Shown in pieces: positions 23,370 through 32,216 of a stretch of 64,000 bases of DNA. Made by a program: the position numbers and the translations under genes. Each line of letters begins with the position of its first letter. Position 1 is the stretch's first letter. Source of the stretch: SAR86 cluster bacterium SAR86B (GTDB taxonomy: Bacteria; Pseudomonadota; Gammaproteobacteria; Magnimaribacterales; D2472); contig CAJJCW010000001.1 of NCBI GenBank assembly GCA_905182885.1, positions 1 through 64,000 on the forward strand, given 5' to 3'. The notes under the pieces were generated by a model. It saw only the letters and a program-made list of their open reading frames with translations, did no database searches and was not told the origin of the DNA.

Positions 23370-24590
23370 TTAGTGGGTGTTCCATTGAACTGTATCAAGA
23401 TCAACACCGTCTAGATGCATCTCCCATAATGGTGAAAGCTCTCTTAGTCTTTCAACTACATTGTGTAATATAGATAATGTTTTATCTATATCCTCTTCGT
23501 TAGTAAATCTGCCAAATGAGAATCTAATAGAGCTATGAGCCAATTCATCCTTTCTACCTAGGGCTCTTAGAACATATGATGGCTCTAAACTTGCGGATGT
23601 ACAGGCGGAACCCGATGAAACAGCAATATCTTTTAACCCCATAATTAAAGACTCTCCTTCTACAAAATTAAAACTAATATTTAATATATTAGGTACTTTG
23701 TTATCAACATCTCCGTTTATGTATGCATGCTCTATCTTCATAGCTTCTTTCAAGAATTTTGTATGGAATGCTTTTATTTTTTCATGATCTTCTTTCATTT
23801 GCTCCTTAGCAATCTTAAATGCTTCTCCCATTCCAACTATTTGATGAGTAGGAAGAGTTCCAGCTCTCATGCCCCTTTCATGACCTCCGCCATGGATAAG
23901 AGCTTCAATTCTTACTCTTGGCTTTCTTCTTACAAACAAAGCTCCAATTCCCTTGGGTCCGTATGTTTTATGAGCTGAAAATGACATCAAATCGACAGGA
24001 AGTGATGATAAATCTATATCGACCTTTCCGGTACTCTGAGCAGCATCAACATGAAAGAATACACCTGCTTTTCTTGTAATATTTCCTATTGCCTCTAAAT
24101 CGTTAAGAGTTCCAAGCTCATTATGAATATGCATGATTGAAACTAAAATAGTTGTATCTCTCATAGCGGATTTAATAGCTTCTGGTGATATTATTCCACC
24201 CTCATCTGGATCTAAGTATGTGACCTCAAAACCTTCTCTTTCAAGCTGTCTACATGGGTCAAGAACTGCTTTGTGCTCTATTTTAGAAGTAATAATATGG
24301 TTGCCTTTTGATTTGTAAAATCTCGCGACACCTTTTATGGCTAAATTATCTGCCTCAGTAGCTCCAGAAGTCCAAACTATCTCCCTAGGGTCGCAGTTAA
24401 CTAAATTTGCTACATGCGATCTAGCTTCTTCTACAGCCTCATCAGCCTTCCATCCATACCTATGTGATCTAGATGCTGGATTACCAAACTCTCCATCAGG
24501 GGTTAAGAATTCCATCATTTTTGATGCAACTCTTGGATCTACAGGGGTAGTTGATGCGTAATCCAAATAAATTGTTGATTGTGTATTCAT
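23370..24590 (-). CDS. iscS: Cysteine desulfurase IscS
   Basis: PLP enzyme that releases sulfur from cysteine for Fe-S clusters and tRNA thiolation. K208 in [16 protein letters not shown] binds PLP, and C330 in [14 protein letters not shown] forms the persulfide. The N-terminus [14 protein letters not shown] and the 406-aa length match the IscS group. It begins right after iscR without a gap and lies 15 bases before iscU. Confidence 0.97.
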   Translation of the reverse strand: MNTQSTIYLDYASTTPVDPRVASKMMEFLTPDGEFGNPASRSHRYGWKADEAVEEARSHVANLVNCDPREIVWTSGATEADNLAIKGVARFYKSKGNHIITSKIEHKAVLDPCRQLEREGFEVTYLDPDEGGIISPEAIKSAMRDTTILVSIMHIHNELGTLNDLEAIGNITRKAGVFFHVDAAQSTGKVDIDLSSLPVDLMSFSAHKTYGPKGIGALFVRRKPRVRIEALIHGGGHERGMRAGTLPTHQIVGMGEAFKIAKEQMKEDHEKIKAFHTKFLKEAMKIEHAYINGDVDNKVPNILNISFNFVEGESLIMGLKDIAVSSGSACTSASLEPSYVLRALGRKDELAHSSIRFSFGRFTNEEDIDKTLSILHNVVERLRELSPLWEMHLDGVDLDTVQWNTH

Positions 24591-25025
24591 TTAATTAATC
24601 TCTCTTAAGCTTATATATGGGCTGTTATTCGATTCTACAAGGTTATTTATTGTTATTTTACTTAAGTAGTTATCAACTACCTCATTTAATTCATGCCAAA
24701 GATTATGAGTATTACACTTATTTCCGTTGTGACAAGTACTTGTGCCATTACAACTAGTAGCATCCATTACTTCTTCAACAGCATTCATGATCTCTTTTAC
24801 TGAAACTTTTGATGGATTTTTTGCATAAAGATAACCACCGTTTCTACCTCTAATGCTCTTTACTATTCCTGCAAGTCTTAACTTTCTAAAGATCTGCTCT
24901 AGGTAAGTTATCTCAATGTCTTGATTGGTAGAAATATCCGAAAGTGAAACTGGACCATTTGACTCTAAAATGCTTAGCTCTGTTAGAGCGTTTACAGCAT
25001 ATCTACTTTTTGTGGTTAATCTCAC
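24591..25025 (-). CDS. iscR: Fe-S responsive Rrf2 family regulator IscR (GTG start)
   Basis: Winged-helix transcription factor that senses cluster status and represses the isc operon when loaded. The 144-aa protein starts [18 protein letters not shown], exactly as in the family, so the GTG at 25025 is the start. DNA-binding helices precede [17 protein letters not shown]. Cluster ligands C92, C98, C104 and H107 are all present ([17 protein letters not shown]). There is no Shine-Dalgarno sequence, and the -10 box ends 6 bases before the GTG, suggesting a leaderless message. An IscR site overlaps this promoter, consistent with autoregulation. Confidence 0.95.
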   Translation of the reverse strand: MRLTTKSRYAVNALTELSILESNGPVSLSDISTNQDIEITYLEQIFRKLRLAGIVKSIRGRNGGYLYAKNPSKVSVKEIMNAVEEVMDATSCNGTSTCHNGNKCNTHNLWHELNEVVDNYLSKITINNLVESNNSPYISLREIN

Positions 25026-25031
25026 GTGTGA

Positions 25032-25059
25032 AGTATAAATACCTGACTATTTTAGTCAA
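25032..25059 (-). promoter_or_regulatory. Sigma-70 promoter of iscRSUA-fdx-iscX
   Basis: TTGACT (25059-25054) and TATACT (25037-25032) are separated by 16 bases and lie immediately upstream of iscR, forming a near-consensus promoter. Transcription would begin about 6-7 bases after the -10 element, that is at or next to the GTG start codon. The -35 element lies inside the IscR operator. Confidence 0.75.
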
Positions 25060-25063
25060 GTAT
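25039..25063 (-). promoter_or_regulatory. Type 1 IscR operator
   Basis: A 25-bp imperfect palindrome reads, on the coding strand, ATACTT-GACT-AAAAT-AGTC-AGGTAT. It fits every position of the E. coli type 1 IscR consensus (ATASYYGACT, five A/T-rich bases, AGTCRRSTAT). It covers the -35 box of the iscR promoter and contains the purC stop codon. Cluster-bound IscR would therefore block transcription of its own operon. Confidence 0.85.
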
Positions 25064-25771
25064 TATATTCATGCCCAACCTATCTGCAACTTGATGATAA
25101 GATTCAACAACATCACCCAGACCTTGTCTAAATCTATCTTTATCCATTTTTTTTAATGTCTCGGAATCCCAAAGCCTGCAACCATCTGGGGTAAACTCAT
25201 CGGCGAGTAATATCTTGCCTTTATAAACACCAAACTCAACCTTAAAATCTACTAGAATCAATCCTGAATTTATAAATAGCTCAGTAAGAATAGTATTAAT
25301 CTTATAAGTTAGTAATTTCATTTCATCGATCTGATCTTTTGTCGCCCATCCAAATGAAATAATATGCTCATCATTAATCAAAGGGTCTCCCAAATCATCG
25401 TCTTTGTAGAAAAATTCAAATAAAGGATCATTTAGAATTAAGCCATCCTCAGTTCCTAGTCTTCTGCATATTGAGCCGGATGCTCTATTCCTTATTACGC
25501 ATTCAATTGGAAACATATCAAGCTTATAAACCAATGAATCAGTTTTGCTTAATACCTCAATGAGGTGAGTATCAACTCCATTTTTTTGAAGATGCTCTAA
25601 GATGAAAGCATTAAATTGATTGTTAACAGACCCCTTGCCCATTAGGGCTTCCATCTTCTTACCATCAAATGCTGAAGTATCATCACTAAAATGCATTATT
25701 AATTGATCATCACTGGATGTCGTAAATAAAGATTTAGCTTTTCCTTTTGTTATTTCTTGTATTTTTTCCAT
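25052..25771 (-). CDS. purC: Phosphoribosylaminoimidazole-succinocarboxamide synthase
   Basis: SAICAR synthetase of de novo purine synthesis, joining CAIR and aspartate with ATP. The 239-aa protein begins KIQEITKGKAKSLFTTSSDDQLIMHFSDDTSAF and contains ECVIRNRASGSICRR, LVDFKVEFGVYKGKILLADE and FTPDGCRLWD, all family hallmarks. It follows bamC's upstream side by 14 bases, as in the E. coli dapA-bamC-purC run. Its stop codon lies inside the iscR operator. Confidence 0.97.
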   Translation of the reverse strand: MEKIQEITKGKAKSLFTTSSDDQLIMHFSDDTSAFDGKKMEALMGKGSVNNQFNAFILEHLQKNGVDTHLIEVLSKTDSLVYKLDMFPIECVIRNRASGSICRRLGTEDGLILNDPLFEFFYKDDDLGDPLINDEHIISFGWATKDQIDEMKLLTYKINTILTELFINSGLILVDFKVEFGVYKGKILLADEFTPDGCRLWDSETLKKMDKDRFRQGLGDVVESYHQVADRLGMNIILD

Positions 25772-25785
25772 AATTTTCTTATTTA

Positions 25786-26772
25786 TTAGTTAAGTGATTC
25801 GTTTATTTTTGATAGAAGCTGTTCTGACTCTTCAATTTTACCATTCTTTGATATTGCTTTTACATAGGATTTATCATTTTTTTCAACAATACTGATTTCA
25901 AATTGAGCCTCTTCAGTGAATGCTATTTTAGAATTATTTTTTCCAAGTCCTAGGAATGATAAAAATCCACCCTCACTCTCTTCAGCATAACTTACATAAA
26001 ACATTCCATTACTCCTGTCTCTGTCATTCGAAATAATATCAGCAGCAATCAGCGCCTTGCTGACAGATGACCAAGCTCTATTGAAACTAAGATCCAGCTC
26101 AATAACAGTTTGACCATTTTCTGTAAAAATTTTAGCTTTCTTAATTTCATTAAGATTTTGAGCAGCTAGAGATGTTCCTGAGAAGTTATCTACAGATTCT
26201 GCAAAATAACTAACTACTTTTTCAAGCTCTGATTGAATGAGTTCAATATTACTAACCATCTCCTCAGATTCTTTATTAACTTGGATTAAAAATATTTCAG
26301 TAGATGCCTCTTTAATACCATGCTCTATCTTCATTTTTAAAATCGATGACTCATTAAAGTCAATTACTATTTCTCCAGTATCTGGATTTGAACTTAATAT
26401 TTGGTATGAGGATGTTTCCCAGTAATTTTTAGATATTGGCCAAGATGTAGATGGAAGAGTTTCTATATAAATCCACATTAGCTCGCCTAGCCTTCTTAGC
26501 TGAACAGAGCTATTGCCTGATGAGGCAAATATCTGTCTTGGCTTGGGAACATCCTGATCTTCATTGATTGCCTCCAGCTCTCCAACAGGATAATGGTTTT
26601 CTAGTTTTATTAAATCTAGTCCATCTGGAAGAGTAATATCTCCCTCTACGCCTTCAGAAAGAAAGTCATACTCTGTTGTTGGGAACATCCCCTCTGGTCC
26701 TGATATGTATGAGCATGAAGAAATAAAAAGTATTGCGCCAATTGACCAAAGTATCATTAATTTTTTAATCAT
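25786..26772 (-). CDS. bamC: Outer membrane assembly lipoprotein BamC
   Basis: Accessory lipoprotein of the BAM complex. A lipoprotein signal with lipobox ISSC (LFISSCSYISGPEGMFP) is followed by a flexible segment that contacts BamD, then two helix-grip domains. The second is recognisable from ELDLSFNRAWSSVSKALIAADIISNDRDRSNGMFYVSY. The 328-aa length is close to E. coli BamC. It overlaps dapA by 4 bases and precedes purC. Confidence 0.9.
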   Translation of the reverse strand: MIKKLMILWSIGAILFISSCSYISGPEGMFPTTEYDFLSEGVEGDITLPDGLDLIKLENHYPVGELEAINEDQDVPKPRQIFASSGNSSVQLRRLGELMWIYIETLPSTSWPISKNYWETSSYQILSSNPDTGEIVIDFNESSILKMKIEHGIKEASTEIFLIQVNKESEEMVSNIELIQSELEKVVSYFAESVDNFSGTSLAAQNLNEIKKAKIFTENGQTVIELDLSFNRAWSSVSKALIAADIISNDRDRSNGMFYVSYAEESEGGFLSFLGLGKNNSKIAFTEEAQFEISIVEKNDKSYVKAISKNGKIEESEQLLSKINESLN

Positions 26773-27659
26773 AGTATTCCTAGTTGTTTAATTTCAGACA
26801 TAACATCATCCTGATAAGTTCCATCTAATTCCACCAAAGGCAACCTAATTGCATTTTGAATTAAGCCCATTTTATAAAGCATCCATTTTGCAGGTATTGG
26901 ATTAGATTCAACAAATAATAATCTAAAAAGCTCTTTATTAATAAAGTTTAATTCTTTGGCGCCATTCAAGTTATTAGACTTAACCATAGAACAAATATGT
27001 GAAATTGATTTTGGCACTATATTCGCTGCAACAGAAATTACTCCATGAGCCCCAAGGGCAAGTGATTCCATGAAAGTAGGATCATCGCCTGAATATATAG
27101 AAAAATTGTTGGCAGCATGACTGGAAATCTTAACCAATTCTTTAATTCTATCCATGCTATCTAGGGCTTCTTTTATCCCAACAATATTTTTATGCTCAGA
27201 AAGCACCTGAACACTTGATGGAAGGAGGTCGCAAGCTGTTCTTGAGGGTACATTATATAAAATTTGAGGGATATCAACTGAATCAGCCACCGCTTCGTAG
27301 TGAGCAATTAAGCCTCGTTGATTTGGTTTATTGTAATAAGGTGTAACAAGAAGAGCATAATCGGAGCCAAGTTTTTTTGACTCTTGTGTTAGCTCAATAG
27401 CTTCCTGAGTAGAGTTTGCTCCTGTTCCTGCAATTACAGGTATTCTTTTGTTTACGTGCTTAACAGTAAAATCAATAACATCTAAATGTTCTATTGGGTT
27501 AAGTGTTGATGACTCACCAGTAGTGCCAACGGATACAATTCCATTGGTTCCTTCTGCTATATGCCACTCAATTAACTTTTCTAAAGACACATAATCAATA
27601 TCTCCATTTAGAGACATGGGAGTAACTAAAGCGACTAAACTTCCATGTAATGCTTGCAT
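26769..27659 (-). CDS. dapA: 4-hydroxy-tetrahydrodipicolinate synthase
   Basis: Condenses pyruvate with aspartate semialdehyde in lysine and diaminopimelate synthesis. TIM-barrel signatures include GTTGESSTL, YALLVTPYYNKPNQRGLIAHYEAVA, the tyrosine in ILYNVPSRTACDL, and the Schiff-base lysine in IVGIKEALDSM. I place the start at the ATG at 27659 (MQALHGSLVALVTPM); a TTG one codon earlier is possible. No Shine-Dalgarno sequence is visible. It is divergent from bcp. Confidence 0.97.
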   Translation of the reverse strand: MQALHGSLVALVTPMSLNGDIDYVSLEKLIEWHIAEGTNGIVSVGTTGESSTLNPIEHLDVIDFTVKHVNKRIPVIAGTGANSTQEAIELTQESKKLGSDYALLVTPYYNKPNQRGLIAHYEAVADSVDIPQILYNVPSRTACDLLPSSVQVLSEHKNIVGIKEALDSMDRIKELVKISSHAANNFSIYSGDDPTFMESLALGAHGVISVAANIVPKSISHICSMVKSNNLNGAKELNFINKELFRLLFVESNPIPAKWMLYKMGLIQNAIRLPLVELDGTYQDDVMSEIKQLGIL

Positions 27660-27725
27660 CAAAAATAATTACAGTAAAAAATAGAACTATACACTATTTT
27701 AAATAAAATCTAATTAGGAAATATT

Positions 27726-28196
27726 ATGACAAAAAAACTAGAAGGTAAAAAATGTCCAAACTTTAAAGCTGAATGTACAAGCAATCTAATACTCTCAAAT
27801 AAGGATTTTATTGGTCAGAACTTGGTAATATATTTCTATCCAAAAGATAGTACCCCTGGATGTACAACTGAGGGTCTAAATTTCACAGATAACCACGAAA
27901 AATTTAAAAAACTTAATACAGAAATAATTGGTGTTTCTCGCGAAAGTATTAAATCACACGAAAATTTTAAGTTAAAACAATCTTTTCCTTTTGAGCTTCT
28001 ATCTGATCCAGATGAAAAGGTTTGCAATGCTTTCGATGTGATGAAATTAAAATCAATGTACGGAAGGCAGTATATTGGAATTGATAGAAGTACTTTTTTA
28101 ATAAATACTGAAGGTAAGGTTATTAAAGAATGGCGAACAGTTAAGGTTAAAGGTCACGTTGATGAGGTCTTGGCTGCAGTTAAAGATTTAAATTAA
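27726..28196 (+). CDS. bcp: Thioredoxin-dependent peroxiredoxin (BCP/PrxQ)
   Basis: Thiol peroxidase that reduces hydroperoxides. The 156-aa protein has peroxidatic C46 in FYPKDSTPGCTTEGLNF. The resolving cysteine found five residues later in E. coli BCP is replaced by G50, so resolution must use another cysteine or an external thiol (1-Cys-like behaviour). An AGGAA ribosome binding site precedes the ATG. It is divergent from dapA and ends 7 bases from the convergent permease gene. Confidence 0.94.
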   Translation: MTKKLEGKKCPNFKAECTSNLILSNKDFIGQNLVIYFYPKDSTPGCTTEGLNFTDNHEKFKKLNTEIIGVSRESIKSHENFKLKQSFPFELLSDPDEKVCNAFDVMKLKSMYGRQYIGIDRSTFLINTEGKVIKEWRTVKVKGHVDEVLAAVKDLN

Positions 28197-28203
28197 TATT
28201 TTC

Positions 28204-29250
28204 TTAATTTGATGGCCAAGCATTCCAGACGGCTTTAATAAAAGTAGCCATCGGTATTGCAAAAAATACGCCCCAGAAACCAAACATGCTCCCAAAAATA
28301 AATACTGCCAAAATAATAGCAACTGGATGAAGCTTTACAGCATCTGAGAAGATAATAGGAACCAGTAGATTGCCATCAAGAGCTTGAAGCAATAAATAGA
28401 GCCCTAAAAGTATATAAAAAGGAGTCTCTAAGCCAAACTGGAGTAATCCAACTATTATTACAGGAATTGTAACTAAAAAAGCGCCTACGTAAGGAATAAT
28501 TACTGACAGGCCAACTAAGACTGAAAGTAGTGCAGAATATTTAAGTCCCAGTGAGGTAAAAATAATTGCAGCAGACACCCCAATTATAAATATCTCAAGA
28601 GTTTTACCACGAACATAATTACTCAACTGCCCATCCATCTCACTCCATACATTAGAGAGCATCTCCCTCTTTCCAGGTATTATCTTTATAAGGCCATCTA
28701 TTATATTTTTTCTATCAAATAAGAAAAAATACACCAAGATTGGAAAAAGTATTATGTATAAAAGAATTGTAATAGTACTTTGAATCCCTGATATTGATGA
28801 CTTAACTAGATTCTGAGTTATAGATGATAGCTCAGACGATACTGCTTGAAAGAATATAGAAATCTGCTCTGAAGAAATAAGATCTGGGTATGAGGTTGGA
28901 AGAGCTGCAACGAAAGTTAAAAACTCATTGAATAAGTTAGGTATATCTAAAACAAATGCCTGCAGCTGAATATATAGAAGAGGTACCAACCAAATCAAAA
29001 GTGTCAGAGAGGCGATAATAAATATTAAAAATGTAACTATTAAGGATATTTTTTTACTTACATTAAATGACTCAATTTTCTTTTGAACACCAACCAAGAG
29101 ATAGGCAACAACTATACTAACTAAGAAAGGAGTTAAAACAGGCCCAAAAAAGGTAAACATAATCAAAGCAAATAGAATTAATACAGAAAAGATAATGGTC
29201 TCTTCATTATTAAAGATTTTTTTAAAAAAACTATTTAATTGTTCAATCAT
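28204..29250 (-). CDS. AI-2E family transporter (PerM-like permease)
   Basis: Integral membrane protein of the AI-2E exporter/PerM family, with about eight hydrophobic helices in two blocks and a soluble segment between. Family features are the C-terminal GLSVIIPYVGAFLVTIPVIIVGLLQFG, ALDGNLLVPIIFSDAVKLHPVAIILAVFIFGSMFGFWGVFFAIPMA. The 348-aa length is typical. Members include autoinducer exporters and Na+/H+ antiporters, so substrate is open. The E. coli perM gene neighbours bepA, and here bepA is adjacent and divergent, which supports the PerM subgroup. Confidence 0.88.
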   Translation of the reverse strand: MIEQLNSFFKKIFNNEETIIFSVLILFALIMFTFFGPVLTPFLVSIVVAYLLVGVQKKIESFNVSKKISLIVTFLIFIIASLTLLIWLVPLLYIQLQAFVLDIPNLFNEFLTFVAALPTSYPDLISSEQISIFFQAVSSELSSITQNLVKSSISGIQSTITILLYIILFPILVYFFLFDRKNIIDGLIKIIPGKREMLSNVWSEMDGQLSNYVRGKTLEIFIIGVSAAIIFTSLGLKYSALLSVLVGLSVIIPYVGAFLVTIPVIIVGLLQFGLETPFYILLGLYLLLQALDGNLLVPIIFSDAVKLHPVAIILAVFIFGSMFGFWGVFFAIPMATFIKAVWNAWPSN

Positions 29251-29395
29251 ATTTTAATTTTTAAATTTTTTATTGAAACTATGCATACATAACCATGGTC
29301 AAATAAATTGTATATATAATAATGTATACAATAGTAAAAGTTTATAGTAATCCAAAATACTCTTTTATGTTAGTTTTACAGGTAAATCGATTTGC

Positions 29396-30844
29396 ATGAC
29401 ACTTAAAAAAATGAAAATAAAAAATTATATTTTTTTTATCTTGGCTGGTTTTATTGCCATCTCTTATGGTGATGAGGAAACAGATCAAGCTCTTCCAGAA
29501 CTTGGCGATAGAGTCTCTGGAGCAGTATCTTCAAGTCAGGAAAGAGCGATTGGAAATGAGTTTCTCAAACAGATATATTCGCAAGCTCCATTAATTAAAG
29601 ATCCATTAATTCAAGAATATACTGAATTATTAATTTACAGACTTTCTGAGTATAGCCAAGTAAAGGATAGGTATTTTTCTGTATTGATGATCGATGATAG
29701 TTCGCTGAATGCATTTGCGGCCCCAGGTGGAATAATTGGTGTCAACGGTGGTCTTTTTCTAAATGCAGATAATGAAGGTCAATTTGCATCAGTGCTTTCT
29801 CATGAGCTTGCTCATTTAAGCCAAAGACACTTTGCTAGAAATGTTTTAAAAGCTAAAGATACTGGCTTAGCCTCGGCATTGATTATGGCCTCATCCATTG
29901 CCATTGCTATGATAAGCAAAAATCCTCAAGCAATTGCCCTTGGTCCTGCAGCTATTAGGACAGAAAGCCTAAGATATAGCAGGCTTTTTGAAAGAGAGGC
30001 AGATAGAGTTGGCTTTATTAATCTTACCAAGGCAGGATACAAGCCAGAATCAATGGGCGAAATGTTTGAAAATATGAATAATATTAGAAGATTATCCGGT
30101 GACATTCCTCCAGAATTTCTTCTTACTCACCCTCTCTCCTCATCAAGAATAAGTGATGCATTTAATGCAGCAGAAAATATTTCTGAACCAGGTACGAAAG
30201 AAAATAGTCTTGAGTTCTCTTTTATTAAATCTAGATTAGAAGTTTATTATGAAAAAATACCATCTAACTCTGTAAGAATCTATGAATCTAGAGTTAATGA
30301 GAGCCGGTCTGATTCAAACGTGTATGGCCTAGCTTTGGCATATAACAAGGTTAATGATTTTAATAATAGCCTAGTGCTCATTGATAGCTTAATAAGAAAA
30401 TACCCAAAAAACTTACTTTTAAATACATCTAAAATTGAAATATTAACTAATGCAAAAAAATATGATGAAGCGATATATCTTTCTGATCTTTTTTTAGATA
30501 TCTCTCCCAAGAACTATCCTCTTTCAACAACTAAAGCTAAATTACTTGTTGAGATGGGTGAATACTCACAAGCAGAAGAGCTTATAAGAGATCAGCTATT
30601 AAGGAAGAATACCAATCCAGAGTTATGGTTATTTCTATCAGAAATACAAAGAGATGGTAAAAATATAGTTGGCTATCATCAAAGTAGAGCTGAATACTTT
30701 TTACTTCTTGGAGAAAATGAACAAGCCTTGAATCAATTGGAATTTGCAATAAATCTTACAAAAAATAATTTCCAAACTTCGGAAAGAATAATGACAAAAA
30801 TTGTTGCAATTAAAAAAATAGTTGAAGGATCTAGAGGTCTTTGA
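29396..30844 (+). CDS. bepA: Periplasmic M48 zinc metalloprotease with TPR domain (BepA/YfgC)
   Basis: Chaperone-protease that helps assemble LptD and degrades stalled outer membrane proteins. An N-terminal signal peptide (NYIFFILAGFIAISYG) precedes the M48 domain with the zinc motif HELAH (residues 136-140) and the third ligand in SRLFEREADRVGF. The C-terminal half is helical and TPR-like (YDEAIYLSDLFLDISPKNYPL, GEYSQAEELI). Length 482 aa matches BepA. The ATG at 29396 has an internal alternative at codon 6. It overlaps the convergent transporter gene by 14 bases. Confidence 0.92.
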   Translation: MTLKKMKIKNYIFFILAGFIAISYGDEETDQALPELGDRVSGAVSSSQERAIGNEFLKQIYSQAPLIKDPLIQEYTELLIYRLSEYSQVKDRYFSVLMIDDSSLNAFAAPGGIIGVNGGLFLNADNEGQFASVLSHELAHLSQRHFARNVLKAKDTGLASALIMASSIAIAMISKNPQAIALGPAAIRTESLRYSRLFEREADRVGFINLTKAGYKPESMGEMFENMNNIRRLSGDIPPEFLLTHPLSSSRISDAFNAAENISEPGTKENSLEFSFIKSRLEVYYEKIPSNSVRIYESRVNESRSDSNVYGLALAYNKVNDFNNSLVLIDSLIRKYPKNLLLNTSKIEILTNAKKYDEAIYLSDLFLDISPKNYPLSTTKAKLLVEMGEYSQAEELIRDQLLRKNTNPELWLFLSEIQRDGKNIVGYHQSRAEYFLLLGENEQALNQLEFAINLTKNNFQTSERIMTKIVAIKKIVEGSRGL

Positions 30845-32090
30845 GGGAAGAGTTTTTTGAAATTCTAATCCCGGTGTAAGAAAGTACAGCAGCAAATGGA
30901 ATTGCTAGAACGGGCATCACGCTGAAGCCGACACTTGCCATCTTACCTAAGGCAATAAAACTAACCCCCGTAAGATCTCCAAATCTTGTAATAAAAGTAT
31001 CTATAAATACTGATGATTTATATCTATCATTTTTATTTAGGAAACTATAAATAGTTTCACGCGTTGGTTTGTTAATTCCGTATTCAAATAATCTAAGAGC
31101 CACTGTTGCAATCGCCACCACTGTAATGGATGGCATAAGGCCATAGGAAATAAAGGCTAATAAAAATAAGAATCCATAGGAAATGAGTATATTTTTAATA
31201 CCCCAGTATTTAATAATATTATTTGTTAGAAATAACTGGGTAATCAATGTCAATGGAGTCACTACTTGCTCTATTAAACTAAAAAATATTATTCGTTCTT
31301 GAGGGTCTTGCGACCAGTCATCGATAATTGTTATGGCAGTAACCCAATGAACAGTCATCAATGCAGTCCATATCCATGTATATATGGCTATGGATCTGAT
31401 TTCAGAAGTTTTAATTACATTTTTAATTGCATCCAAGCTTCCGCCGCCAATCTCATCTGATTGATGGGTATCTTTTTCAGAACTTAGGTTATTGATGATA
31501 AAAATAGCAACAAGCATTGCAAGAAAAAGTAAAATAGCCGCTGAGAATGAAAAGAACTCTAATCCAAATTCTTCGAATGTATATGCAAATCTTTTGGATA
31601 TTTCAGAACCAAAAAAAGCTCCCATGGAACCACCTGCGGCAATAACACCATAAAAACTTCTTGATTTAGAATTTCTAAAAATATTTATTATCAGTACCCA
31701 AAAAATTGATACCACAAAGAAGGAATAGACATTGCACCAAATATAGAATATCTGACCAAGGAGAATTGAGTCTCCCATATCCAGAACTCTCCATGAGTAT
31801 AAGAAAGCTAATAAATTAAGAATTAAAAATGAGTAACAGGAAATAATAATTTTTTTTAAGTTTGATCTAGATGCGACCCATGAGTAAATTGGATTTACTA
31901 AAAGCATTGCAAGAGCTCCTGCAGCAAGTAAGAGAGGAAGGTCTGAGGCATTTTGAACAGCCATCTCATTCCTTACAGGCCTCAAGATATACCAAGAAGA
32001 AAGAACTAAAAAAAATAGAAAACCTGATAGTAGTGATTCTTTTGAGAAAGTTTCAAAAGTTCTGCTGATTACATTTTTTGTAAGTTTCAT
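30831..32090 (-). CDS. ATP/ADP translocase-like MFS transporter
   Basis: Polytopic membrane protein of 419 aa with about 12 hydrophobic segments. The pattern SSWYILRPVRNEMAVQNAS near the N-terminus, followed by RSFYGVIAAGGSMGAFFGSEIS and a late FEYGINKPTRETIYSFLNKNDRYKSSVFIDTFITRFGD, resembles the nucleotide-translocase (Npt/Tlc) branch of the major facilitator superfamily. Canonical family members import ATP in intracellular bacteria. Free-living relatives also exist and their substrates are unknown, so I do not claim nucleotide transport. It lies downstream of tRNA-Lys. Confidence 0.75.
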   Translation of the reverse strand: MKLTKNVISRTFETFSKESLLSGFLFFLVLSSWYILRPVRNEMAVQNASDLPLLLAAGALAMLLVNPIYSWVASRSNLKKIIISCYSFLILNLLAFLYSWRVLDMGDSILLGQIFYIWCNVYSFFVVSIFWVLIINIFRNSKSRSFYGVIAAGGSMGAFFGSEISKRFAYTFEEFGLEFFSFSAAILLFLAMLVAIFIINNLSSEKDTHQSDEIGGGSLDAIKNVIKTSEIRSIAIYTWIWTALMTVHWVTAITIIDDWSQDPQERIIFFSLIEQVVTPLTLITQLFLTNNIIKYWGIKNILISYGFLFLLAFISYGLMPSITVVAIATVALRLFEYGINKPTRETIYSFLNKNDRYKSSVFIDTFITRFGDLTGVSFIALGKMASVGFSVMPVLAIPFAAVLSYTGIRISKNSSLKDL

Positions 32091-32113
32091 AAAAATTAAT
32101 TATGTGTAAAAAG

Positions 32114-32189
32114 TGGTGGGTCGCACAGGATTCGAACCTGTGACCAATTGATTAAAAGTCAACTGCTCTACCAACTGAGCTAGCGACCC
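32114..32189 (-). tRNA. tRNA-Lys (anticodon TTT)
   Basis: A full cloverleaf can be folded: acceptor stem GGGTCGC/GCGACCC, D arm GCTCAGTTGGTAGAGC, anticodon loop CTTTTAA with TTT at positions 34-36, and T arm ACAGGTTCGAATCCTGT. The 3' CCA is encoded (32116-32114). Total length is 76 bases. It sits just downstream of cpoB at the end of the Tol-Pal region, a position also common in Pseudomonas. Confidence 0.97.
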
Positions 32190-32216
32190 GCGGTTATACA
32201 CATTAAAAAAAGGTGA

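Noticed and set aside
29308-29331. Inverted repeat TTGTATA-N10-TATACAA in the permease/bepA divergent gap
   Set aside because: All-AT core in AT-rich DNA, likely by chance; no known operator matched.
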